Part shown: positions 1 through 8,500 of the stretch, in pieces
Position numbering within the stretch: the first letter of the stretch is position 1
Layout: each line of letters begins with the position of its first letter
Assembly: GCF_947507565.1 (NCBI RefSeq)
Contig: NC_089180.1
Coordinates: 2,666,001 to 2,730,000, forward strand
From: Oscarella lobularis
Taxonomy: Eukaryota > Porifera > Homoscleromorpha > Homosclerophorida > Oscarellidae
DNA length: 64,000 nt
Direction: 5' to 3'
The notes under the pieces: model-generated
The model's database searches: none
Seen by the model: the letters and a program-made list of their open reading frames with translations, nothing else
Told to the model about the DNA's origin: nothing
Made by a program: the position numbers and the translations under genes

Positions 1-891
1 GCTAAGGTGGGCGCGGATCTATTTCAGTTTCGCGGAAAGGAATACCTCGTTTTGTCCGACTACTTCAGTAACTATGTGGAGGTCGAAAAGCTACCGACAA
101 CGGACTCTGCAGCTGTCGTACGCGCACTAAAACGACAGTGGGCGCGCCACGGTATACCGGATCTTCTTGTCAGTGACAATGGACCCCAGTTTTCGTCATC
201 GACGTTTCGCACTTTCGCCGCAGCGTGGGGTTTTCTTCACGTCACAAGTAGTCCGGGGTATCCTCAGTCGAACGGAAAGGCCGAGAATGCCGTCCGCACC
301 GTCAAGCGATTGTGGCGCAAAGCAGAAGAGGCAGGAGAGGACAAATGGCTCGCTCTTCTTGATTGGCTCAATACTCCGTCGGAGCACACTCGTTCAAGTC
401 CGGCCCAACGTTTTTACTCACGCCGTACCCGCACTCTCCTTCCGACGGCGCCCGTGCTTCTTACTCCTAACGTGCCTTCCTCCGCGAATTCCGATCTGGC
501 GGCTAGCAAGGCCAAACAAGCAAGTTATTATGATACGTCGGCCAAAGACCTACCGGCCCTGTCCGTAGGCGACTCCGTGTTTGTACAACCAGTACCCCAC
601 GACTCGTCCGCTCCGTGGAAACCCGCCAAGATTGTGACATGTCTACCACATCGCTCGTACGTCGTTGAAATGCGAAGCGGCAACAGGCTTCGGCGCAATC
701 GCCGTCATCTTCGATTAGCCACAAACCGAAAGGCTACGCCCACTGTTTCTCCGTCATCGCGTCCGACCTCGTCGTCCACGCGTCCTTCTTCGCTCCGCAG
801 TGCTTCCCCGTCGTCGTCGCACCCACAACCCTCGCGCGGCTCAGGCCGCCCAACTCGAGCTCCGGCGTATCTGCAAGAGTACGTGACGTAG
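1..891 (+). CDS. Ty3/gypsy-type integrase, C-terminal part of pol
   Basis: The reading frame is open from the left edge of the window to a TAG at 889-891, so the 5' part of pol lies outside. It shows an integrase core: an early Asp in GADLF, a second in SDNGPQF and a Glu in NGKAENAV, with 35 residues between the last two, which is the D,D-35-E arrangement of retroviral-type integrases. A small basic C-terminal region with an Arg-rich stretch (RLRRNRRHLR) and a Ser/Pro/Arg tail follows, as in Ty3/gypsy polyproteins. No stop or frameshift is seen in the visible part. A polypurine tract and LTR-like start follow about 107 bp downstream, which supports the end of an LTR retrotransposon. Confidence 0.9.
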   Translation, partial: AKVGADLFQFRGKEYLVLSDYFSNYVEVEKLPTTDSAAVVRALKRQWARHGIPDLLVSDNGPQFSSSTFRTFAAAWGFLHVTSSPGYPQSNGKAENAVRTVKRLWRKAEEAGEDKWLALLDWLNTPSEHTRSSPAQRFYSRRTRTLLPTAPVLLTPNVPSSANSDLAASKAKQASYYDTSAKDLPALSVGDSVFVQPVPHDSSAPWKPAKIVTCLPHRSYVVEMRSGNRLRRNRRHLRLATNRKATPTVSPSSRPTSSSTRPSSLRSASPSSSHPQPSRGSGRPTRAPAYLQEYVT

Positions 892-935
892 GGCACTTAA
901 GGGAAGAAAGGAAAAGGGGTACTGTTCTTCTATGT

Positions 936-994
936 CGTTCGTATATGTCTAATGTAGTCGTACTGGTTCGTATATGTCTAAGGTAGTCGTACTG
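936..994 (+). repeat. Two-copy tandem repeat before the LTR
   Basis: A unit of about 29 bp containing TTCGTATATGTCTAA and GTAGTCGTACT occurs twice in a row with one or two differences. It lies in the untranslated interval between the integrase stop codon and the polypurine tract. Confidence 0.75.
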
Positions 995-997
995 AGT

Positions 998-1180
998 AAG
1001 GAAAGGGGATGTGACGGGACCCGTTGGTCCGGGGTAGGTGTTAATATCTAGCGGGTGGCTCTCGATGCTAATAGATATATCTTAACACACGTTACAGACA
1101 TGTTCCTCGAGAAATTTCTCGACCTTTCTGGCACTTTCTTTTGCATGACGGAGAAATCAGTTGTGAAGTAACGGGTCCCA
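998..1180 (+). repeat. Polypurine tract and start of 3' LTR
   Basis: AAGGAAAGGGGA at 998-1009 is a classic polypurine tract and is followed at 1010 by TGTGACGGGACC, the usual TG start of a gypsy LTR. The segment GGGACCCGTT at 1016-1025 recurs inverted as AACGGGTCCC at 1170-1179. I cannot fix the 3' boundary of the LTR because no second copy is in the window. Confidence 0.6.
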
Positions 1181-1384
1181 GAAGATACGGAAATGGATTG
1201 GAAGTGCCTTGCAAGTATCGTTGTGCAGGACGACGCAAACTAATTACGAAATTGAAACTACTACTACTGTGAACCCAATCATCGGTTACTCAACATTAGC
1301 ACGGACAGCTAGGCTTTGTGACAGTACAATGTTATTAGCACGGACACGCTTTGTGACAGTACAATGCAATGACCTTTCATTCTT

Positions 1385-2033
1385 TCAGTTCCTGCTCTTC
1401 CGGCTCATTATCGTCGTCTGAGCTCTCAAAAGGGTCCTCTTCGTCGTCTGTATAGCTCTCAAAGGGTCCTCTTCGTCGTCTGTATATTTGTCTGAGCTGT
1501 TGCAGGTGTAGCTGAATTTGTAGTCGTCAAGTCCTTCAATGTGAATATCACCGTCATCTGACCCGTTTACCGGCAAGGCAATTCCAACCTTCCTAAAGCT
1601 ACGAATAATCATTTCTTTGTTATCAGCGACTTCTTGCCAGGCCTCGCCAATCCATTTCGTAAGCAATATTCTTCTGGCACTAGCGGTAATTTTCCCTTCA
1701 ACGTATAGTTGCAAATTTTCTTTTATGTGTGTAGTAGCAAGGCGATCGACAATGGCCTTGAACGGCTTGTTGACGGAAACGTCAATAGGTTGAACGAGAG
1801 ACGTGCAGCCACCTAATAATTATTTCTAGATATCATCTCGGCTAGCTACCTGGCACGTATGTTATTTCAGTGCTGCACTCGTCTGCTAATATTTTCTTAA
1901 TTGTTTCTGTTTTCTGTGCTTTGTGTACGTCAATGACTAGGACTTTCGTCGATAAGAGAAACGTCACCATGAGATCGACTATAAGAGAAACGGTTGCATG
2001 ACATGTCGCATTCGTCTCTAAGATGAGATGCAT
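1385..2033 (-). pseudogene. Tigger/pogo-like DDE transposase, C-terminal fragment
   Basis: Two minus-strand blocks form the end of a DDE_1 (Tigger/pogo/Jerky) transposase. The first carries KVLVIDVHKAQKT, with the second catalytic Asp. The second carries GCTSLVQPIDVSVNKPFK and, further on, SFRKVGIALPVNGSDD, typical of the family C-terminus. They join exactly if 1813-1849 (37 nt, GT...AG on the minus strand) is removed, restoring the YVPGGCT junction. The N-terminal DNA-binding part and the first catalytic Asp are absent; upstream the frame runs into the tandem repeat at 1.94-2.6 kb, so this copy is truncated. Confidence 0.85.
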
Positions 2034-2625
2034 TCTTTCGTCACTTAGAGAAACGACGGCATCAGATGCCGCTTTCGATTATAAAAGAAACGGCAACATG
2101 AGATGCCGCTTTCGACTATAAGAGAAACGGCAGCCTGATATCGACTATAAGAGAAACGGGAACATAAAATTGCGCATTCATCTCTAAGAGGAACCGCAGC
2201 ATGAGATGCATCTTTCGTCACTAAGAGCGGTATTAGATGCCGCGACTATAAAAGAAACGGCAGCATGAGATGCCGCTTTCGACTATAAGAGAAACGGCAG
2301 CCTGAGATCGACTATAAGAGAAACGGGAACATGACATGCCGCATTCGTCTCTAACAGGAACCGCAGCATGAGATGCATCTTTCGTCACTTAGCGAAACGG
2401 CGGCATCAGATGCCGCTTTCGACGATAAAAGAAACGGAAGCAAGAGGTGCCGCTTTCGACTATAAAAGAAAATGCAGCATGAGATGCAGCTTTCGTCTAT
2501 AAGAGAAACGTCATGCACCATGAGTTCTCGCTTGCTAGAGAAACGGCAGCATTAGATCCCGCTTCCGCCTATAAGAGAAACGGCTGCATGAGATTTCGCT
2601 TTCGTGTGTTAGCATGAGATGCCGC
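1935..2625. repeat. Hairpin-forming tandem repeat (about 35-45 bp unit)
   Basis: At least fifteen imperfect units share TATAAGAGAAACGGCAGC and GAGATGCCGCTTTCG. GCCGCTTTC and GAAACGGC flank the TATAAGA core as an imperfect inverted repeat, so most units could fold into a small stem-loop. Unit length varies and some units lose one half. The array abuts the truncated 5' end of the Tigger fragment. Confidence 0.8.
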
Positions 2626-2663
2626 TTTGCTTTTGCTTCACTTGTTTCTTTGGTTTCCTGTGA

Positions 2664-3065
2664 GCGGGTGCCGTCGACTCGGCGGCAGCCTTTGACCCAG
2701 AGGCGCACCTCACGCCTGGCGACGTCGCTTTCGACTCTCTGCAGGCCTCATCGTGGCTATTCGCATCAAGCTGTCTAAGACGGGCTCCTTCCGTCAGGGA
2801 GCTTCGGTGGTGCTCGGGCGTACGGTTTATTGGCTATGCCCGGTAGCTGCGCTGGCGGCCTACTTGGTGGTGAGAAGTTGGTCGGTGGGCTCTCTCTTCG
2901 GTTTCGAGAGCGGTGCCCCTCTTTCGCTCTCCCTTGGTAATATTTGTGCGCGCGGCTCTCCGGCAGGCCGGCGTTCAAGAGGCCTCTTACTCCGGCCACA
3001 GTTTCCGCATCGGGGCGGCAAACACGGCGGCTTACCCAGTTTTTCTTACCGAGCCGTCCGCTGTC
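2664..3065 (+). pseudogene. DIRS-like tyrosine recombinase, C-terminal fragment
   Basis: Three frames together give a retroelement-type tyrosine recombinase end. AFDPEAHLTPGDVAF comes first, then IRIKLSKTGSFRQG with WLCPVAALAAYL and GSLFGFESGAPLS, then QAGVQEASYSGHSFRIGAA. The last block holds the His-x-x-Arg of the catalytic motif (GHSFR, about 3000). The frame changes near 2753 and again near 2935, and the catalytic Tyr region is missing, so the copy is dead. It is the same family as the fragments at 39.7-40.4 kb and 57.9-58.1 kb, which supply other parts of the polyprotein. Confidence 0.8.
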
Positions 3066-3275
3066 TAAACGTGAGAAGTTTGGAGTCAGCAAAAGTCAAT
3101 CGAAGAGGATACAAACGATCCGATGATGAAAGATTAGATGTAGGTGAAATGCTCCAGAATGTGCAACGTTTATAAGGCTGCTATGTATAGGAAATAATGA
3201 TAAGAATTTATTAGATTAGCACTCTGGACGTAGCCAACGCTGTAGCCAAGAAGATATCCCGACGAGTGCCGCAAA

Positions 3276-3835
3276 ATGTGTTCAGATCAAATCAACTCTG
3301 TCTTGAGACAGTCATCAGATGGAACATTGGCAGCCACAGATCCAGCAACAGTCATTGGAACTTTGTCAAGAAATGCACCCATGCTTCTGTCTATTCTCTT
3401 CGCTGTAAGTGGCACCAAGCGTGAGTCTGATTGTTAACAACAATTCAAGCTAATTGCTGCTGTTGCAATTCTTTTTTCCATGCGAAGCAGCCGCATGAAT
3501 GTTTTTCAATACATAGTGCGAACAATATTGAAGAAATCTGGCACAAAGAAATTCGCAATTAAACGGTTGGCACGATTAGGGCTGACGGTATCTGCAGAGA
3601 GTCTCCGTAAAAGAATGAAATTAGTGGCGGAAGATTTTGAAAAAAAAATTCGAGAGTGGAAGAGTTCCGTTGAAGGAGGGCTTGATAACGATTTGATCTA
3701 TCAGATTGTTGGAAATAACATCGACTTCGAAGTTCGAAGCAGAACTCTGACCAAGAAACAGTTTATGCGAGTCGTACTGGGTAGAAGCCCGTCCGTCTCG
3801 GTCCTACTCGCGACACGCTCCTCGTGCGGCTAAAT
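3276..3835 (+). pseudogene. DUF6589-like transposon protein, N-terminal fragment
   Basis: A first exon starting at ATG 3276 ends at 3404, a 45-nt GT-AG intron (3405-3449) follows, and the second exon continues in frame. Visible are SRNAPMLLSILFA, then a Lys-rich helical segment (KRLARLGLTVSAESLRKRM) and YQIVGNNIDFEVRSRTLT. This resembles the repeated DUF6589-type proteins of cnidarian and sponge genomes, which have a YQIVxDNxD motif; the assignment is from recalled family style, not a search. After about 3770 the frame runs into unrelated sequence and stops, so the copy is truncated. Confidence 0.5.
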
Positions 3836-4980
3836 AATCGTAAAAGCGCTTCAAACATCGCGAAAAATGATTAATCGCTATTGTAATCCAGAAAACGTCG
3901 ACGTCGACGAGTGGAAAAGCTTCTTCAATCATCAATCAATCAACCCTCGTCGACGTCATGGTGCTCTGCGTGTCACGGGCACTGACTTCGCACATTGCCT
4001 CTGCGGTAGACCGATCGGCGCTGTTTATTGAAAAGCACAGACTGCAGACCTCCATGCACCACTGAGGCACTCTGCAAGTGGAGGCTCCAGTGGGCGTCTG
4101 CCTCCATAAGTCATACTGCCTGGGTAAGAAGATCGTCTGCTGTTGTCGCCAGGTCGAGTGCGTCTGTGGAGTCGGTCGCTGCGCCGGCGCGAGCTGCAGC
4201 CGTCGGCGCGTCGAAGCTTTCCATGTTGACAAGAGTTCCTCGAAAGTGGTCGGCTGTTGTGCGTAGAAATCTGACGGAAACAGAAGAAGCGTCGACGAAC
4301 TACGTTTTTTGAAAAAATGGAAGACAGTAGCCTCGGAAACCATGACTCTTTCCCCGCGCGCTACGCGGCTGAGCGAGAGTCAGGAAAATTGTATAGAGCG
4401 GGGTTCCTTTGACCGCTAACTATCCAATGAGAGCGCTAACTTCCAAGAACGTTCAGATAATTAGCGTCGAGCTTTGGTAATGAATGTAATTAGCGCCCCT
4501 AAAGCCGTGTTACGCTCTCTCGGTCAGCTACGTCAGCCTTTGTTCTGCCGTAGTAGATTCTTCTCTTATCTTTACACATTTATAGCGAAGCATCGCCAAG
4601 GCCAACTTCCACTAGGAGGAGATACGTATGGATTTTCTTGCAGCAACCTACTTTCACATATGTATAGTGCTAAAATCCTACATATATTTTTTCGATTTGT
4701 TGTTAACGCACCCCTCCAGCGGGTAAACTGAAGGACGTGTACTACCCCCTAGCGCACGTAACTATATGTAGGCCTAGCTAGTGAAGGAGACGTTTTCTGA
4801 AAAGTATTGGGCGGACATTAAGGTGCGCTCTCAATAAAGTTTTTTCTTGACGCTGCTTCAATGGAAAAAAAATGTGAAAATTAACAAAAACCTCAAGTTA
4901 ATGAGTGCTGCTGAAAACGGATTAATCTGAGACATTTGTATACAAAATTATTTCTTTTTCTTTTTAACTAGCTAGAGGAA
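3836..4980. other. Intergenic stretch without recognised gene
   Basis: ACGTCGACGAG at about 3899 and CTCGTCGACGT at about 3946 form a 12-bp inverted repeat with a 36-nt loop. A minus-strand open frame at 3936-4343 (135 codons) has no domain I recognise. ATCCAATGAG near 4424 is a CCAAT-like box without a convincing gene downstream. Nothing else can be supported. Confidence 0.4.
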
Positions 4981-4982
4981 AC

Positions 4983-5008
4983 GTTCAAATAAAATAAATA
5001 AAATAAAA

Positions 5009-5039
<31 letters not shown>

Positions 5040-5056
5040 AATAAATAAAATAAAAT
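4983..5056. repeat. A-rich microsatellite (AAATA)n
   Basis: A run of AAATA/AAAT units covers this stretch without other structure. Confidence 0.9.
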
Positions 5057-5139
5057 TGCCGATGATGACATAACTTCAAGTCAAAAGAAGAGCTTCTTTA
5101 GCTCTGGTAGGGCTTTTCCTTTCTTCTCATAGTATTGTA

Positions 5140-5169
5140 CTAGCTGTTTAATACCCGGCTACGCCGGGT
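5140..5169 (-). mobile_element. Helitron 3' terminus (hairpin plus CTAG)
   Basis: Read on the minus strand there is a perfect 7-bp stem ACCCGGC/GCCGGGT with a 3-nt loop (5153-5169), then nine bases, then CTAG (5143 to 5140), then a T outside. A short GC-rich hairpin just before a terminal CTRR, inserted next to T, is the known Helitron 3' signature. It lies about 120 bp downstream of the helicase reading frame on the same strand. Confidence 0.75.
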
Positions 5170-5290
5170 ACCCGTATTGAATAATTTGTAGTGTTATGTT
5201 GAAGTGATCTAATTAAAGATTTCATGGTAGACAATATTTTTAGTTTTGTTATTTTGTCGGGAGCACGAACGCATGAGCATGCAACGTGAT

Positions 5291-6104
5291 CTAAGCGACA
5301 ATCCTGCGGTTTCGAGTGTTTGACCCTGCATGAGCCTTGTTGATGGTCATGGCAAAACAGAGGCGGATAGGGAATTGCAAGCGTTTGAACGGAATTAGGG
5401 CGTCGGACGGGATAAGGGGTATTCTAGGGATAAAGACAGATTCGTTTTTGTATTGGCCCATGGCAATGTTGGCCTCGATGACATTGCGTCTAAGTCGCGT
5501 AATAATGCAAAGTCTAGGAGCGTCTAGGTTGCGTAAAAGGATTATCGGGGCTCCTTCTTTGAGATAGAGACGATGTGGTGGTAAGCCAGATGGCAGGAGG
5601 GAGTTGAGGAGTTCTACAGGATAGAGTATTGCGGCGTCTATGTCGGCAGGTGTGTCGATGGATAAGTATTCTTTTGCATTGGTCGGTAACTGTTGAATAA
5701 GAGAATCGTTGATGCCTGCCACGACTTCGTTAGTCGGTGCAAGTATGGCTATGTTGGAGAGCCACGTTGTGTCGGTGTAGTTGCGTGCGAGGTCGGGGAA
5801 TACGGCGTCCTGGAGCTGTTGTGAAGAGTGGACAGGGTGTCCGCAAGGAACTTGAATGAGATTTTGGTCGTCAGGTGGTATTAGACCGTTTCCAATGCGA
5901 AGAAGAAGTTCACTGTATTGGCGTGCGTCGTCGTCGTTGTCAATGCGGAGTCTCATGTTGGTGTGAAGATTCATGATCCTGACGCGGGGCCAGAGTGTTC
6001 TGGAGGATTTTAGGGATGCTCGAACTTGGTCGAGTCGTGTTCCTCTTTGAATCACGGCAAGAATTTGGCGAAAGTCTCCTGCGAGAAGAAGAATTATTCC
6101 TCCC
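5291..6104 (-). CDS. Helitron Pif1-type helicase, C-terminal fragment
   Basis: The frame enters from the assembly gap at 6104 and ends at 5291. GGIILLLAGDFRQIL is the Walker-B/motif II region of Pif1-like helicases. NLHTNMRLR, YSELLLRIGNG and IAILAPTNEVVAGIN follow in the usual Helitron order, then LYLKEGAPIILLRNL and RLCFAMTINKAHA. The last block is where Pif1 helicases have INKxQGQ; here it changes to unrelated residues and stops, so the very C-terminus is altered. The 5' part, including the Rep domain and Walker A, is lost in or beyond the gap. The 3' terminus at 5140 fits this element. Confidence 0.85.
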
Positions 6105-6304
6105 NNNNNNNNNNNNNNNNNNNNNNNNNNNNNNNNNNNNNNNNNNNNNNNNNNNNNNNNNNNNNNNNNNNNNNNNNNNNNNNNNNNNNNNNNNNNNNNN
6201 NNNNNNNNNNNNNNNNNNNNNNNNNNNNNNNNNNNNNNNNNNNNNNNNNNNNNNNNNNNNNNNNNNNNNNNNNNNNNNNNNNNNNNNNNNNNNNNNNNNN
6301 NNNN
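6105..6304. other. Assembly gap (200 N)
   Basis: Exactly 200 unknown bases. It separates the Helitron helicase from the DDX51 fragment, so their adjacency is not proven. The second gap has the same length, which suggests a fixed-size scaffold join. Confidence 0.98.
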
Positions 6305-6890
6305 ATACCGTCCTCGAGACGTGTGCGTATCAGCGCCGACAGGCAGCGGAAAAACCCTCGCCTATATACGTTCTACCGCTTCTCCACGTGCTAAACCGCG
6401 TGGTGGTGCGTCGTCTACGCGCTCTCATTGTACTACCAACCCAAAATCTCGCTGATCAAGTCAAGCAAGTATTCGATACGTATTCACGTGGAATGAGCGT
6501 TCAAATTGGCTTGACAACGGGACAACAAACGTTTACTAAAGAACAAGAAATGCCGACTGAATCCAGAGGAGTCGATATACTCATTACAACTCCTGGTAGA
6601 CTTGTTGACCACGTGACATCAACAGGTGGCTTCTCCTTGGATAACGTACGTTTTTTGATTATTGATGAAGCCGATCGCTTATCGCCAACCCTAATAATTT
6701 GCGAAAATTCGACGTTTCGAAACGAGGACTCACGTGTCTTCCATCGCTTACACATCGTCTAGTTGATCTGGGTCGGAAATCGTGCGTGTGCACAGTTCGA
6801 GCACTCGCAAACACCCCGGATAAACAATTAATGAGCCGACCACCGAGTTGTACGGGGAGTTCGTTATTCGCAGAGAAGAGCATCTAACGC
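6305..6890 (+). pseudogene. DDX51: DDX51-like DEAD-box RNA helicase fragment
   Basis: After the gap one frame gives VCVSAPTGSGKTLAYI, the Walker A block. A different frame then gives LRALIVLPTQNLADQVKQVF, GLTTGQQTFTKEQE, DILITTPGRLVDHV and NVRFLIIDEADRL. The GLTTGQ/TKEQE/LVDHV pattern is that of DDX51/Dbp6, a nucleolar helicase for 60S ribosome assembly. A small insertion near 6365-6372 breaks the frame between Walker A and the next motif. After DEAD the sequence is no longer recognisable and no helicase C-terminal domain is found, so this is a truncated, frameshifted copy. Confidence 0.75.
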
Positions 6891-6952
6891 GCGCTAGAAG
6901 ATAGTTTGCCTATGGGTAAAAACCCACGTATGTCCTACATGTTTGACCAGGG

Positions 6953-7954
6953 ATACTAGACAATAGGGATAAGAAACGCGTGTACATTGTGACGCATGAT
7001 GCGTGACACGCCACGCCCCTTCACCAGCTTGGACCTCTGTCAAATACCGTATAGCGCAAAATATTCGCGGGAGAAAACTTTCGCGAATTTCGCGATTTTT
7101 TTCCCTTCGCGAAAGTTTTTTCCCCGCGAAATTTTAGATTTTCACACACGTCATAAGTAGGGCCCTGACGATCGCGAAAGTTTTCTTCGCGAAGTTCATT
7201 TCTAGGCAAATTCGCGAAAGTTTTCTCCCGCGAATATTTTGCGCTATACGGTAATTATCGATATCTCCAAATCTGAAAGCTGCAGAGCCTTCTAATATTT
7301 TGGCAAGGTTTGGAACAGACTACGAATTAATTTCCTTTTGTCGTTTTTATCAAACGAGGCTGCTTACGACGATTTTGGCCCGTTTCTCTTCAGCACGCGA
7401 CTTTGTGCAATTGTTATGATTGTTTGAAAGGATTTTAGATCCCCAAAGTCTATTCCAATATTAGACTATAAACGTCAAAGTGCAACTGTCCTGCCCAAGA
7501 TCGTCTGTCATTCCTAATCACCAGATTAAAGGCAATTTTGCAATTTGCCAATAGAGGTGCTTAGCAGAAAATCGTCTCGATTTTGACGGTTAGAAACCAG
7601 TAATGATTTTGGGCAATACAGTTGCACTTTGAGGTATATTGTCAACAATTTGAATGAACTTTGGGGTTCTGAAAACCTCTAGAACGATCATAACAATTGC
7701 ACAAAGTCACGGTGATGGGGTGCTGTAGAGAAACGGGTCGAAATCGTCTATAGGACATCATCGTTTCGAGAATGTTGAAAAGACATTTTGCAACCTTGCC
7801 AAAATTATTCACTTGCTCTCGAGCTTTTGGATTTCGAGAAATCGGGGAATTACTTAAGAGAGTTCAAACGGACGTGGAGGGGGGCGTGCCGAGTCACGCA
7901 TGTATTATGACGTTACAATAGGTCACGCGCGCGTTTCTTATCCCTATTGTCTAG
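6953..7954. mobile_element. Long inverted-repeat (foldback) element, about 1 kb
   Basis: The outer ends are inverted copies: CTAGACAATAGGGATAAG at 6956 and its complement ending at 7954. The arms continue inward: the segment around AATTGCACAAAGTC near 7695 is the inverse of the one near 7405, and CTTGCCAAAAT near 7797 that of ATTTTGGCAAG near 7297. The centre is about 7500-7610. Possible TA target-site duplications flank GACAATAGGG. No reading frame is inside, so it is a MITE-like non-autonomous element. The left arm is interrupted by a second MITE. Confidence 0.8.
7045..7253. mobile_element. Nested 205-bp MITE with perfect 45-bp inverted arms
   Basis: 7046-7090 and 7208-7252 are perfect reverse complements (start ACCGTATAGCGC, containing TTCGCGGGAGAAAAC). 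If TA is taken as the target site, the termini are CCGTATAGCGC...GCGCTATACGG flanked by TA at 7045-7046 and 7252-7253, as for mariner-type MITEs. The interior repeats further TCGCGAAAGTTTTC motifs. Identical arms argue for a recent insertion into the older foldback. Confidence 0.88.
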
Positions 7955-7965
7955 CTTTAACCAAG

Positions 7966-8500
7966 AGCTATTACGGACGTGGCAATCAACCTTCGTGGAT
8001 GAATAATGTGAGATGCTCCGGAGCAGAGAAACGCGTAGAAGACTGCGCTTTCGATGGATGGCATGAAAAACGGTGTACAGCGCAAGAATCAGCCGGAGCC
8101 GTTTGTGGTACGTATTGCTATAGGTCTGTAGCTACACATAAGATAGTTGTTCCTCACAACGTCACTCCTCCGGCTGGTGCAGCCAAAAGTGCTGGTACAG
8201 TACGTTAGCCTCTTTCCAAGATCCTCTTACACGCGGTGTATTGTATTATAGGTCTTAATACCATACGTTCCGACAACATTAGCTATTGTTTCTTAAACTA
8301 AAGTATTAATAGCAACTGACGACGTCGTAGTCCTGCCTCTAACAACGGTTCGACTTACCGGATCGTCTTTCGATTACGCCGGAATTGTCGAAGTTTTTCA
8401 CAATGGCAGCTAGGGAGTAATTTGCAACTATAATTGGATTTGGAACTCAATCAGCGCTCGCCTCTTCTGCCGTCAGTTGGGATACAAGGGCCCGTTCTAT
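7966..8500 (+). pseudogene. SRCR-domain gene relic, two half domains
   Basis: 7966-8107 encodes the C-terminal half of a scavenger receptor cysteine-rich domain (YYGRGNQPSWMNNVRC, EKRVEDCAFDGW, CTAQESAGAVC) between a splice acceptor and a GTACGT donor. 8330-8500 encodes an N-terminal half (VRLTGSSFDYAGIVEVFHNG, then GVICNYNW and LFCRQLGYKGPF). In the second, the invariant Trp of the GSWG motif is a TAG at 8411-8413. The foldback element ends 12 bp before the first half and may have replaced its upstream exon. SRCR proteins are secreted or membrane receptors; this copy looks inactive. Confidence 0.75.

Noticed and set aside
3936-4343. 135-codon minus-strand frame as a gene
   Set aside because: No domain, no splice context and equally open frames on the other strand.
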